The notes under the pieces: model-generated
Database searches by the model: none
What the model saw: only the letters and a program-made list of their open reading frames with translations
Told to the model about the DNA's origin: nothing
Position numbers and translations under genes: made by a program
Shown here: positions 44,164 through 55,196 of the stretch, one piece after another
Position numbering within the stretch: position 1 is the stretch's first letter
How the letters are laid out: every line of letters starts with the position of its first letter
Source: Ruegeria pomeroyi
GTDB taxonomy: Bacteria > Pseudomonadota > Alphaproteobacteria > Rhodobacterales > Rhodobacteraceae
DNA length: 64,000 nucleotides
Reading direction: 5' to 3'
NCBI RefSeq assembly: GCF_021405525.1
Contig: NZ_JAGQAG010000001.1
Location: 2,356,001-2,420,000 of the forward strand

Positions 44164-45573
44164 CTACCCGGCCAATGTCGGTAGCCAGAGAACGATCTGG
44201 GGAAAGGCGACCAGCAGGCCGATGGTCACGGCATCGGCGACAAAGAACGGCATGACACCCCGGAACACGTCCTGCACGCTCAGGTCCGGGCGCACACCGG
44301 CCACCACGAAACAGTTGAGGCCGATGGGCGGAGTGATCAGGCAGAACTCGGCCATTTTCACCACCAGGATACCAAACCAGATCGCGCACATCGGACCCGA
44401 CATGCCGAAGGCGCTGTCCGCCGCGCTGATCGCCTCGCCCCCGTTCAGCGCCATCACCGCCGGATAGACCACCGGCAGGGTCAAGAGCAGCATGCCGATC
44501 GCGTCCATGAACATGCCCAGCACCGCATAGGCCAACAGGATACAGATCAGGATCAGCATCGGCGACATGTGCAGGCTGGTGATCCAGTCGGAAAACGCCC
44601 CCGGCAGATCGGCAAAGCCCAGGAAGCGCACATAGATCAGCACCCCCCAGATGATGGTAAAGATCATCACCGTGAGCTTGGCGGTCTCGATCAGCGCGCT
44701 CTTGAACTCGGCCCATTTCATGCCGCGCAGCACCGCCATGCAGAACACGACAAAAGCCCCCAGCGCGCCGCCCTCGGTCGGTGTGCCCCAGGCATCGCCG
44801 CCAAAGGGGTTGTAGACAAAGAAGATGATGATCACGACGACAAAGACGATGGGCAGCGCGCCCGGAAGCGACGCGAACCGCTGGCGCCAGGTAAAGCCGG
44901 TCACCGGCGGGCCCACCGATTTGAACACCACCGCGATGCCCACGATCAGCGCCACATAGATCACCGCGCTGAACGCACCAGGCACGAAGCCCGCCAGCAA
45001 CAGCTTGCCCACGTCCTGCTCGACGATGATGGCATAGATCACCAGGATCGCCGAGGGCGGGATCAGCGAGGCCAATGTCCCCGCCGCCGCCACGACGCCC
45101 GCCGCAAAACGCTTGTTATAGCCGATTGCCAGCATCTCGGGGATGGCGATGCGGGCGAACACGGCAGAGGTCGCGACCGACGCCCCGGACACCGCCGCAA
45201 AGCCCGCGGTCGCGAACACGGTCGACACCGCCAGCCCGCCCGGCACCCAGGCCATCCAGCGCTTGGCCGCCTCGAACAGCGCCCGCGTCAGCCCCGCATA
45301 ATAGGCGAGGTAACCGATCAGGATGAAGGTGGGGATCAGGCTCAGCGCCTGGCTGGCCACCTTGGAATGGGGCACCTGCCCCGCCGTCTTGACCGCCACC
45401 GTCAGCGCCCAGCCGAAATCCTCGGGGTCATAGCCCTTCTTCGACCAGAAGATCCAGATGAGCCCCACAAGCCCCGCCAGCGCGGCGGCAAAGGCCACGC
45501 GCATGCCGGTCAGAACCAGAACCAGCAGCCCGCCGGTGACCCAGAGGCCGATCTCGATACTATCCATTGTCAT
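44164..45573 (-). CDS. dctM: TRAP transporter large permease DctM
   Basis: The 469-aa subunit carrying substrate translocation in a tripartite ATP-independent periplasmic uptake system. It has about 12 hydrophobic helices and the family stretches ALAGLVGLIWIF, LIPPSAILVIYAIIVEQDVG, and KMAEFCLITPPIGLNCFVV near the end. It overlaps dctQ by 14 bases (start 45573; a second in-frame ATG is at 45567). The ligand is unknown; dicarboxylates or sulfonates are typical. Confidence 0.92.
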   Translation of the reverse strand: MTMDSIEIGLWVTGGLLVLVLTGMRVAFAAALAGLVGLIWIFWSKKGYDPEDFGWALTVAVKTAGQVPHSKVASQALSLIPTFILIGYLAYYAGLTRALFEAAKRWMAWVPGGLAVSTVFATAGFAAVSGASVATSAVFARIAIPEMLAIGYNKRFAAGVVAAAGTLASLIPPSAILVIYAIIVEQDVGKLLLAGFVPGAFSAVIYVALIVGIAVVFKSVGPPVTGFTWRQRFASLPGALPIVFVVVIIIFFVYNPFGGDAWGTPTEGGALGAFVVFCMAVLRGMKWAEFKSALIETAKLTVMIFTIIWGVLIYVRFLGFADLPGAFSDWITSLHMSPMLILICILLAYAVLGMFMDAIGMLLLTLPVVYPAVMALNGGEAISAADSAFGMSGPMCAIWFGILVVKMAEFCLITPPIGLNCFVVAGVRPDLSVQDVFRGVMPFFVADAVTIGLLVAFPQIVLWLPTLAG

Positions 45574-46195
45574 GCCCCGCCAGTTGCTCGGCCTCGGCCG
45601 CCGCCTGGGCGGCCACATCCTGGATCAGCGGCACCGCTACCGGCGCATCAAGCCCCAGCAGAAAGGCCCGGCCATACCCCCAGACCTGCAAAACCAGACG
45701 CAGGCACAGAACCGAAAACGCCACCGGCGCCAGCAATTTGGCGGGCCAGAGCGGAATGCCGATATCGATAGAGCTGTCGCGGCTCCAGAGCGGCGCGTTC
45801 ATGTCGAAGGCACGCAGGAAATGCGCCCAGCTGCCCCAGACCAGAAGCATCATCAAGCCCAGGATCAGCAGCACCGAGATCAGCTCGAACAGCCAAAGCG
45901 CCCGGCCCTGAAGCCGCCCGATGAACAGGTCCATCCGGATATGGCCGCCCTCGCGCTGGACAAAGGCGATTCCCATGAAGGCGATCAGCGGCATCGCCTG
46001 CTCGATCCAGTCCACATAGCCGGGCAAGGGCGCGTTCATCGTGTTGCGCCCGCCGACCGAGACCACCGCCAGCAGCATCAGCGCAAACACCGCCAGCCCG
46101 CTGATCAGCGCCAGGACCCGCTCCAGCCGCAAGAGCGCCCGGTCCAGACGGCTCAGCGCGCTGCCGTCCTCCAATACTGATGCATGCCCTGCCAT
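45560..46195 (-). CDS. dctQ: TRAP transporter small permease DctQ
   Basis: A 211-aa four-helix subunit that links the binding protein to the large permease. Helices are at about 28-50, 60-80, 95-120 and 155-175, and the family motif IAFVQREGGHIRMDLF (about 75-90) is clear. It lies between dctP and dctM on the same strand, 74 bases from dctP. Confidence 0.9.
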   Translation of the reverse strand: MAGHASVLEDGSALSRLDRALLRLERVLALISGLAVFALMLLAVVSVGGRNTMNAPLPGYVDWIEQAMPLIAFMGIAFVQREGGHIRMDLFIGRLQGRALWLFELISVLLILGLMMLLVWGSWAHFLRAFDMNAPLWSRDSSIDIGIPLWPAKLLAPVAFSVLCLRLVLQVWGYGRAFLLGLDAPVAVPLIQDVAAQAAAEAEQLAGHDNG

Positions 46196-46269
46196 GGCAA
46201 AGCCCCCTTACGTCCGGTATTCTGAAAAGAGCGGACCGGGCACATATGCGCCCGGCCCCCGTTGCGGCC

Positions 46270-47283
46270 TCAGCTGCCGCGTGCCGATTTCAGCGTCGCA
46301 TGGACCAGATCCAGCAGTTCCTGCCCCGGCAGGCCCTGCGCGGTCATGTCCTCGACCCATTTGGCGCTGATCGGTCCGGCAACCTTGGCGCGGAACTCTT
46401 CCAGCACCTCGTCCGAGATCATCACCTTTTCAACGCCCTTTTCGGCCAGCACGTCATCCCATTTCTTCAGCAGAGTGCCGTAGTTGGTCAGATAGTGGTC
46501 GATGGCCTCGTCGATCGAGCTGTCGAGCGCCGCGCGCTCGTCATCGCTCAGCGCCTCGTAGGCGTCGATATTTACCACCACGGGGCAGTTCACGGTGCCC
46601 GGGTTCAGGTTGGCGGTCCACCAGTCGGCCTTGTTGATGGTGCCAAAGCTCAGATGCGCGTGCTGGGCAAAGGCCACGGTATCCACAACGCCCGATTCCA
46701 TCGCGTTATAGGCCTCGGTCGCAGGCACCGAGGTCGGCACCCCGCCAACCGCCGCGAATGCCGCGCCCAGACCGCCGGTCGCGCGCACCCGCATGCCCTC
46801 GAACTCGGCCAGCTCGTCACGCGGCGAACCGGTGCCCACCAGGTTGTATTGCGGCATCGGTGAGGTCATCAGCAGCTTGGCGTTCCACTGCGCCATTTCC
46901 TTTTGCGCCGCCGGATGGGCATAGACCGCGTTCGACACGGCAACCTCTTCGGCCAGCGTATTCACGCCCAGGAACGGCAGTTCCAGCACCGTGATCGCCC
47001 GGTTCTTGTCGGCGTGATAGCCGGCACAGAACTGCGCCATCTCGAACGCGCCGATCGAGATCCCGTCCAGGTTCTCGCGGGGCTTGGACAGGCCGCCATA
47101 GCTGACATTCAGGGTGAACGACCCACCCGTCTTCTCGCTGACCAGTTCTGCCAGCTTCTCGACATGCTCGGTAAAGGCGCGGCGCTTGCCCCAGACCGAC
47201 ACGTTCCATTCGGTAGCGCCTGCCTCGACGGCAAAAGACACGGTCAGGGCGGCCGCGACCGCGCCGCTCAACATCTTGTTCAT
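46270..47283 (-). CDS. dctP: TRAP transporter substrate-binding protein DctP
   Basis: A 337-aa periplasmic binding protein with a clear signal peptide (SGAVAAALTVSFAVEAGA). The DctP fold shows in GGLSKPRENLDGISIGAFEM, the selectivity-helix Arg in MRVRATGGLGAAF (about 165-180), and the strand YNAMESGVVDTV. The Arg in that region anchors a carboxylate of the ligand in the family. Two-thirds through, NLNPGTVNCPVVVNI helps form the pocket. The ligand is not predictable. It is the promoter-proximal gene of dctPQM and the two TauE genes. Confidence 0.92.
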   Translation of the reverse strand: MNKMLSGAVAAALTVSFAVEAGATEWNVSVWGKRRAFTEHVEKLAELVSEKTGGSFTLNVSYGGLSKPRENLDGISIGAFEMAQFCAGYHADKNRAITVLELPFLGVNTLAEEVAVSNAVYAHPAAQKEMAQWNAKLLMTSPMPQYNLVGTGSPRDELAEFEGMRVRATGGLGAAFAAVGGVPTSVPATEAYNAMESGVVDTVAFAQHAHLSFGTINKADWWTANLNPGTVNCPVVVNIDAYEALSDDERAALDSSIDEAIDHYLTNYGTLLKKWDDVLAEKGVEKVMISDEVLEEFRAKVAGPISAKWVEDMTAQGLPGQELLDLVHATLKSARGS

Positions 47284-47750
47284 GAAGTCTCTCCCTATGC
47301 TGCGGTCCTTCCGTCCGGACCGCTTGCGGTCAAGCTAGCGCCAACATGACAGCATGCCAAGCCCGCAACCTGGCGAGTCGGCCATGCCGCTGCGCAGCAT
47401 GATTGCCCGGACGAGACCGGCACCGAAACATTATGTCACACCCGAAATGCGGCTTTCGCGCCTTCCGGGAAACCCGGATGGGCCACGACCGCCAGCCGGT
47501 CGGGGAAAAATCCTTGACAGGAATAGAGATTGATTTTCATCGGTATTTCCCGGTCAGAGTTCACGCAATTTACAAATCACCCCTGAAATCATCAACTAAT
47601 TTACAGTCAATCCCTTGTTTTACAGGTATTTATTTTCTTCTTTTCAGTTTTCGCTATGATTTGCGCAGGGTTGGAACGCAGATCGACAACACCCATGGGG
47701 ATGGGTGAAAACGGTCGCAATGAAATCAGTGAGAGGGAGGAGCCTCATCC
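47284..47750 (+). promoter_or_regulatory. acs: AT-rich regulatory region upstream of acs
   Basis: This 467-base gap between divergent dctP and acs holds no gene, and its second half (about 47520-47660) is strikingly AT-rich for this genome. It contains TTTACA three times on the plus strand (47569, 47600, 47619), spaced about 31 and 19 bases, near whole helical turns, which would suit cooperative binding of a regulator. A TATGAT at 47655 resembles a -10 box. An AGGGAGGAG ribosome site lies just before the acs ATG. Confidence 0.45.
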
Positions 47751-49715
<1,965 letters not shown>

Positions 49716-49725
49716 GGGGATGACC

Positions 49726-50409
49726 ATGGACGCTGCCACTCTGACCACCCCCGCCGTTCTGATCCTTCTCGGCCCTCCGGGCGCCGGGAAGGGCACCCAG
49801 GCCCGCATGCTGGAAGACAAGTTCGGGCTGGTGCAACTGTCGACCGGCGACCTGCTGCGCGCCGCCGTGGCCGCCGGCACCCCCGCCGGCAAACAGGCCA
49901 AGGCGGTGATGGAGGCGGGCGATCTGGTCAGCGACGACATCGTGATCGCCATCCTGCGCGACCGGCTGGCCGAGCCCGATTGCGCCAAGGGCGTGATCCT
50001 CGACGGCTTTCCCCGCACCACCGTGCAGGCCGAGGCGCTGGACACGCTGCTGTCCGAGAGCGGCCAGCGTATCAACGCCGCCATCAGCCTCGAGGTCGAG
50101 GATGCCGAGATGATCACCCGCATCTCGGGCCGCTACACCTGTGGCGGCTGCGGCGAGGGGTATCACGACACGTTCAAGCAGCCGGCCGAGGCGGGCAAAT
50201 GCGACAAGTGCGGCGGCACCGATATGAAGCGCCGCGCCGATGACAATGCCGCGACCGTCGCCAGCCGGCTCGAGGCCTATCACGCACAGACCGCGCCGCT
50301 GATCGCCTATTACGACGGGCACGGCGTGCTGCAACGGATCGACGCCATGGGCGGGATCGAAGAGATCGCCCAGGGCCTCGCCACCATCGTCAAGGGGGCG
50401 ATGGCCTAG
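49726..50409 (+). CDS. adk: adenylate kinase, zinc-lid type
   Basis: Converts AMP + ATP to 2 ADP. The 227-aa enzyme has the P loop LLGPPGAGKGTQA, an AMP-binding STGDLLRAAVAAGTP and a lid domain with four zinc cysteines (YTCGGCGEGYH...KCDKCGG). The start at 49726 has AAGGGG 6 bases upstream; an in-frame ATG at 49720 is too close to that site. The gene is located 10 bases behind acs, so it would clear the AMP made there. Most alphaproteobacteria carry adk in a ribosomal-protein operon, so this may be an additional copy dedicated to acetate use. Confidence 0.94.
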   Translation: MDAATLTTPAVLILLGPPGAGKGTQARMLEDKFGLVQLSTGDLLRAAVAAGTPAGKQAKAVMEAGDLVSDDIVIAILRDRLAEPDCAKGVILDGFPRTTVQAEALDTLLSESGQRINAAISLEVEDAEMITRISGRYTCGGCGEGYHDTFKQPAEAGKCDKCGGTDMKRRADDNAATVASRLEAYHAQTAPLIAYYDGHGVLQRIDAMGGIEEIAQGLATIVKGAMA

Positions 50410-50582
50410 GCGGGAAAGACCCGGGCGCGGCACGCGCCGCCCCCACCCCCCGCAAGACAGTTCCGAAGGACCGCCCTGGCGGACTGGAGGAGTCATGCCC
50501 GCCGCCAACCGGCGGGATTCAGGAGTGAGACCGTCCGGGCCGCAGCCGGGCGCCTCAGGAGGAAGCAAGGAGGACCCGCGAC

Positions 50583-50867
50583 ATGGCGGACCACAGCACA
50601 ACCTCCGCACAGGTCAGCGATGCCCAAAAGGGCTATTGGCAGGCCAATGTGCGGATCATTCTCATCAGCCTCGTGATCTGGGCGCTGGTGTCTTTCGGGT
50701 TCGGCATCGTGCTGCGCCCCATGCTCAGCGGCATTGCCGTGGGCGGTACCGATCTGGGCTTCTGGTTTGCCCAGCAAGGCTCGATCCTGGTGTTCCTGGC
50801 GCTGATCTTTTTCTACGCCTGGCGCATGAACAAGCTCGACGCCGAATTCGGCGTGGACGAGGAGTAA
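50583..50867 (+). CDS. DUF4212 small subunit of sodium/solute symporter
   Basis: A 94-aa protein with two transmembrane helices (about 22-44 IRIILISLVIWALVSFG; 62-82 GSILVFLALIFFYAWRM). DUF4212 proteins are always encoded before an ActP-type symporter and are regarded as its small subunit. A strong AAGGAGGA site precedes the ATG; the symporter follows after 6 bases. Confidence 0.9.
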   Translation: MADHSTTSAQVSDAQKGYWQANVRIILISLVIWALVSFGFGIVLRPMLSGIAVGGTDLGFWFAQQGSILVFLALIFFYAWRMNKLDAEFGVDEE

Positions 50868-50873
50868 TCAGCC

Positions 50874-52658
50874 ATGGATCAGTTTACCATCAACCTGCTG
50901 TTCGTGGGCGCCTCGTTCGCGCTCTATATCGGCATCGCGATCTGGGCCCGCGCGGGATCCACGTCGGAATTCTACGCCGCCGGGCGCGGCGTGCACCCGG
51001 TCATGAACGGCATGGCCACCGCGGCCGACTGGATGTCGGCGGCCTCGTTCATCTCGATGGCCGGTCTCATCGCCTTTGTCGGCTATGACAACTCGACCTT
51101 CCTGATGGGCTGGACCGGCGGTTACGTGCTGCTGGCCCTGCTGCTGGCGCCCTATCTGCGCAAGTTCGGCAAGTTCACCGTGTCCGAGTTCATCGGCGAC
51201 CGTTTCTACAGCTCGACCGCGCGCCTTGTGGCCGTGATCTGCCTGATCGTCGCATCGGTGACCTATGTGATCGGCCAGATGACCGGTGTGGGCGTGGCCT
51301 TCGGCCGCTTCCTCGAAGTGTCCAACACCGCCGGCCTGCTGATCGGCGCCTGCGTGGTGTTCGCCTATGCGGTGTTCGGCGGCATGAAGGGCGTGACCTA
51401 TACCCAGGTTGCCCAATATGTCGTGCTGATCATGGCCTATACCATCCCGGCCGTGTTCATCTCGCTGCAACTGACCGGTAACCCGATCCCGGGCCTGGGC
51501 CTGTTCGGCGACCATGCCGCAAGCGGCGAGCCGCTGCTGGCCAAGCTGGACGCGATCCTGAAAGAGCTGGGTTTCGCCGAATACACCACCCATAACGGCG
51601 ACACGTTCAACATGGTGCTGTTCACCCTGTCGCTGATGATCGGCACCGCCGGTCTGCCCCACGTCATCATGCGCTTCTTCACCGTTCCCAAGGTGTCGGA
51701 CGCACGCTGGTCGGCGGGCTGGGCGCTGGTGTTCATCGCGCTGCTCTATCTGACCGCGCCTGCCGTGGGCGCCATGGCCCGCCTGAACATCACCGACATG
51801 TTCTGGCCCAATGGCACCAATGGCGAGGCCGTCTCGATCGAGCAGATCGAAACCGACCCGCGCTATGACTGGATGGCCAACTGGCAGAAAACCGGTCTGT
51901 TGGGCTGGGAAGACAAGAACGGCGACGGCAAGATCCAATACTACAACGACAAGTCCGAGGCCATGCAGGCCAAGGCGGCGGAAAAGGGCTGGGCCGGCAA
52001 CGAGCTGACCAACTTCAACCGCGACATCCTGGTTCTGGCCAACCCCGAGATTGCCAACCTGCCCGGTTGGGTGATCGGTCTGGTCGCGGCCGGTGGTCTG
52101 GCCGCCGCGCTGTCCACCGCCGCCGGTCTGTTGCTGGCGATCTCTTCGGCTGTCAGCCACGACCTGATCAAGGGCTCGATCAATCCGGGCATCTCGGAAA
52201 AGGGAGAGCTGTTGTCGGCGCGGATCGCGATGGCCGTGGCCATCGGGGTGGCGACCTATCTGGGTCTGAACCCGCCGGGCTTTGCCGCGCAGACCGTGGC
52301 GCTGGCCTTTGGTCTCGCAGCGGCCTCGATCTTCCCGGCGCTGATGATGGGGATCTTCTCGAAGAAGATCAACAACAGCGGCGCGGTGGCCGGCATGCTG
52401 GCCGGTCTGATCGTGACCCTCCTCTACATCTTCCTGCACAAGGGCTGGTTCTTCATCCCCGGCACCAACTCCTTCACCGATGCCGACCCGCTTCTGGGCA
52501 CGGTCAAGTCGACCTCGTTCGGCGCCATCGGTGCGGCGGTCAACTTCGGCGTCGCCTATCTGGTCGCCGGCATGACCAAGGAAACTCCGCAGGAAATCAA
52601 GGACCTGGTCGAAAGCGTGCGCATCCCCCGAGGCGCAGGCGCAGCTCAGGACCACTGA
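50874..52658 (+). CDS. sodium:solute symporter, acetate-type (ActP-like, VC_2705 subfamily)
   Basis: A 594-aa sodium/solute symporter with about 13 helices. It starts in the typical way (YIGIAIWARAGSTSEFYAAG) and contains GGMKGVTYTQVAQYVVLIMAY and RNPEIANLPGWVIGLVAAGG-like sodium-site segments (here AAALSTAAGLLLAISSAVSHD). The loop after helix 8 is extended by about 60 residues (EQIETDPRYDWMANWQK), characteristic of the VC_2705 group that pairs with DUF4212. Given acs upstream, acetate is the likely substrate. Tandem terminators follow. Confidence 0.92.
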   Translation: MDQFTINLLFVGASFALYIGIAIWARAGSTSEFYAAGRGVHPVMNGMATAADWMSAASFISMAGLIAFVGYDNSTFLMGWTGGYVLLALLLAPYLRKFGKFTVSEFIGDRFYSSTARLVAVICLIVASVTYVIGQMTGVGVAFGRFLEVSNTAGLLIGACVVFAYAVFGGMKGVTYTQVAQYVVLIMAYTIPAVFISLQLTGNPIPGLGLFGDHAASGEPLLAKLDAILKELGFAEYTTHNGDTFNMVLFTLSLMIGTAGLPHVIMRFFTVPKVSDARWSAGWALVFIALLYLTAPAVGAMARLNITDMFWPNGTNGEAVSIEQIETDPRYDWMANWQKTGLLGWEDKNGDGKIQYYNDKSEAMQAKAAEKGWAGNELTNFNRDILVLANPEIANLPGWVIGLVAAGGLAAALSTAAGLLLAISSAVSHDLIKGSINPGISEKGELLSARIAMAVAIGVATYLGLNPPGFAAQTVALAFGLAAASIFPALMMGIFSKKINNSGAVAGMLAGLIVTLLYIFLHKGWFFIPGTNSFTDADPLLGTVKSTSFGAIGAAVNFGVAYLVAGMTKETPQEIKDLVESVRIPRGAGAAQDH

Positions 52659-52663
52659 GATGC

Positions 52664-52745
52664 AGGGCGGCCCGCACTCCCTCCCGATTGTGGGCCGCCC
52701 TTACTGACCATTTCCCGCCTGGCCCTGTCCCGGCGGGACTTTTTC
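52664..52745 (+). terminator. two tandem terminator hairpins
   Basis: AGGGCGGCCC...GGGCCGCCCT (52664-52701) and CCCGCC...GGCGGG followed by ACTTTTT (52714-52744) lie right after the symporter stop. They suggest that the acs-adk-symporter unit ends here, at least partly, and the downstream signalling genes may be expressed separately. Confidence 0.75.
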
Positions 52746-52767
52746 ATTCAAGACCCGGTGTTGAGCC

Positions 52768-54591
52768 ATGCCCCTTACCCCTGACCAGATCACCCGTTTC
52801 CTGAAATCGGTGCACCCCTATGATGCGCTGCCGCTGGAAGAACTGGAGCGGATCGCCACCCGGCTGGACGCCTGGGAGGTCGAGCGCGATTTCGCCGTCT
52901 ATGATCTGGGCGAGAAGCTCCCTGGCTTGTTCATCGTCTACGAGGGCCAGATCGAGATCCGCGACGAGAACGGCGCGGTGGTCTCGCATCTGGGCCTGCG
53001 CAATTCCTTTGGCGAACGTGGCCTGTTGCGAGACGGGCACGCCGTCACCTCGGCCCGGGCCGATGCCCATTCGGTGCTGCTGGTGCTGCCGCCCGATCTG
53101 TTCTCGGACCTGATGGCCGCCCATCCGGTGGTGGCAAAGTTCTTCAACCGCGCCCGGGCGCCGCGCCCGCAGGTGCAGAGCCTTGCGACCAGCCGGGTCG
53201 AAACCCTGATGGCCCGCGATCCGGCCACCTGCGCGCCCGGCGCCACGGTGCAGGCGGCGGCGCAGGAGATGCGCGCGCGCGGCATCTCCTCGCTCTGCGT
53301 CTGCGAAGGTGACGCACTGGTCGGCATCCTCACCCAGCGAGATCTTTCGGGCAAGGTGGTGGCCGAGGCGCGCAGCCCCGACACACCCGTGGCCCAGGTG
53401 ATGACCCCTGCCCCGCTGACGCTCGCCCCCTCGGCCATCGGCTCGGACGTGCTGCACGCGATGATGGAGCGCCATATCGGCCATATCCCGATTGTCGAGG
53501 CCGGACGGCTGGTGGGCATGGTCACCCAGACCGACCTGACCCGGTTCCAGGCAGTCAGCTCCGCCGAGCTGGTCAGCCGCCTCGCCCGCGCCACCAGCGC
53601 CGGTGAGATGGCCGAGGTCACCGCCGAGATCCCGCGCCTGCTGGTGCAACTGGTGGCCGGCGGCAACCGGCACGAGGTGGTCACCCGCCTGATCACCGAT
53701 ATCGCCGACACCGCAACCCGCCGCCTGCTGGCACTGGCCGAGGACAAGCTGGGACCGCCGCCGGTGCCCTATCTCTGGCTTGCCTGCGGCAGCCAGGGTC
53801 GGCAGGAACAGACCGGCGTCTCGGATCAGGACAATTGCCTGTTGCTGGACGATGCGGTGACCGAGGCCCAGATGCCCTATTTCCGGGACCTGGCGCAGTT
53901 CGTCTGCGACGGGCTCAATACCTGTGGTTACGTCTATTGCCCCGGCGACATGATGGCCACCAACCCGCGCTGGTGCCAGCCGGTGCGGGTCTGGCGCGAC
54001 TATTTCCGCGGTTGGATCGCCAAGCCGAACCCCGAGGCGCAGATGCTGGCCAGTGTGATGTTCGACCTGCGCCCGATTGGCGGGCATCAGGCGCTGTTCA
54101 CCGATCTTCAGGCCGAAACCCTGCGGGCGGCGCGGGCCAATTCGATCTTTGTCGCGCATATGATCTCGAACTCGCTGAAACACACGCCGCCGCTCGGCCT
54201 GTTGCGCGGTTTCGCCACCATCCGCTCGGGCGAGCATCGCAACACGCTCGACCTGAAACACAACGGCGTGGTACCGGTGGTCGATCTGGGCCGCATCTAT
54301 GCGCTGCAAGGCGAGTTGACCGAGGTCGGCACCCGCGCCCGGCTCGAGGCCGCCGAGGCGGCGGGCGTGCTCAGCCCGTCCGGCGCGCGCGACCTCAAGG
54401 ACGCCTATGACCTGATCGCCGAAACCCGGCTGGAGCATCAGGCCGCGCTGGTGCGGCGCGGCGAGGCGCCGGACAACTATCTGGCCCCCACATCTCTGTC
54501 GGACTTTGAGCGAAGTCATCTGCGCGACGCTTTTGTGGTGGTAAAGACGATGCAATCGGCCGTGGGCCATGGCAAAGGCATGCTGAGCTGA
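52768..54591 (+). CDS. cyclic-nucleotide/CBS/DUF294 signalling protein
   Basis: A 607-aa cytoplasmic protein with four recognisable parts: a cyclic-nucleotide-binding-like domain (about 10-115), a CBS pair (about 145-255, MARDPATCAPGATVQAAA and MTPAPLTLAPSAIGSDVL), a DUF294 nucleotidyltransferase-like domain (about 275-415, with GSQGRQEQTGVSDQDN, the conserved metal-binding G-S and D-D pattern) and a DUF294_C helical domain (about 455-600). Such proteins occur beside ActP-type symporters and are thought to be sensor/modifier proteins. The substrate (perhaps adenylylating or uridylylating a protein) is unknown. It follows the tandem terminators and precedes two membrane proteins. Confidence 0.88.
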   Translation: MPLTPDQITRFLKSVHPYDALPLEELERIATRLDAWEVERDFAVYDLGEKLPGLFIVYEGQIEIRDENGAVVSHLGLRNSFGERGLLRDGHAVTSARADAHSVLLVLPPDLFSDLMAAHPVVAKFFNRARAPRPQVQSLATSRVETLMARDPATCAPGATVQAAAQEMRARGISSLCVCEGDALVGILTQRDLSGKVVAEARSPDTPVAQVMTPAPLTLAPSAIGSDVLHAMMERHIGHIPIVEAGRLVGMVTQTDLTRFQAVSSAELVSRLARATSAGEMAEVTAEIPRLLVQLVAGGNRHEVVTRLITDIADTATRRLLALAEDKLGPPPVPYLWLACGSQGRQEQTGVSDQDNCLLLDDAVTEAQMPYFRDLAQFVCDGLNTCGYVYCPGDMMATNPRWCQPVRVWRDYFRGWIAKPNPEAQMLASVMFDLRPIGGHQALFTDLQAETLRAARANSIFVAHMISNSLKHTPPLGLLRGFATIRSGEHRNTLDLKHNGVVPVVDLGRIYALQGELTEVGTRARLEAAEAAGVLSPSGARDLKDAYDLIAETRLEHQAALVRRGEAPDNYLAPTSLSDFERSHLRDAFVVVKTMQSAVGHGKGMLS

Positions 54592-54600
54592 CCGGCGCGC

Positions 54601-54634
54601 GGGGCAGAGATTTTTCGACGAAAAATCTTGCCCC
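54601..54634. repeat. AGATTTTTCG hairpin, copy 1
   Basis: The inverted repeat GGGGC...AGATTTTTCG-A-CGAAAAATCT...GCCCC fills the gap after the DUF294 gene. The same AGATTTTTCG/CGAAAAATCT arms recur at 60701-60725, also just after a gene. A terminator or a repeat unit. Confidence 0.6.
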
Positions 54635-54676
54635 TGCCGAACGGTTGGCGGCCTGGAAGGCAGGAGGAGAAAGGCG

Positions 54677-55195
54677 ATGTTTCTGGAACTGATCGGAACG
54701 CTGGTGGCAGGTCTGGCCATGGCTGGCGTGGTCATGGCGCTGAACCGGCTGTTGGGCGGGCGCCTGCCGCGCTGGCTGGCACCGGTGGCCGCTGGCTGTG
54801 GCATGATCGGCGTGACCATCGCCAGCGAATATGGCTGGTATGCCCGGACCCGTGCCGCCCTGCCCGAGGGCATGGTGGTCGTCGAAACGGTGGAAAGTCG
54901 CGCCCTCTACCGCCCCTGGACTTATCTGGTGCCGTTTGTCGACCGTTTCGCCGCGCTGGATGCCACCAGCCTCAAGACCCATCCGGGCCAGCCCGGTCAG
55001 CGCCTGATCGATCTCTATTTCTTTGGTCGCTGGGCCGCGGTGAACCGCGTGCCGGTGCTGATCGACTGCGACGGCCAGCGCCGCGCCAGCCTGGCCGATG
55101 GCGCCGAGTTTGCCGCCGATGGCAGTGTCGCGGGCGTCGACTGGCGCCGCCCGCCGCAGGGTGACCCGCTCATCCAGGCCGCCTGCGAGGTGTGA
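54677..55195 (+). CDS. small membrane protein of unknown function
   Basis: A 172-aa protein with an N-terminal transmembrane helix (about 3-22 LELIGTLVAGLAMAGVVMAL) and a second (about 33-50 WLAPVAAGCGMIGVTIA), followed by a soluble part (about 55-172) with YRPWTYLVPFVDRFAALD and GRWAAVNRVPVLIDCDGQRR. I do not recognise the family. It is set between the DUF294 gene and the membrane-anchored exonuclease, with its stop one base before the latter's ATG; all three are probably a unit. Confidence 0.75.
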   Translation: MFLELIGTLVAGLAMAGVVMALNRLLGGRLPRWLAPVAAGCGMIGVTIASEYGWYARTRAALPEGMVVVETVESRALYRPWTYLVPFVDRFAALDATSLKTHPGQPGQRLIDLYFFGRWAAVNRVPVLIDCDGQRRASLADGAEFAADGSVAGVDWRRPPQGDPLIQAACEV

Positions 55196-55196
55196 G

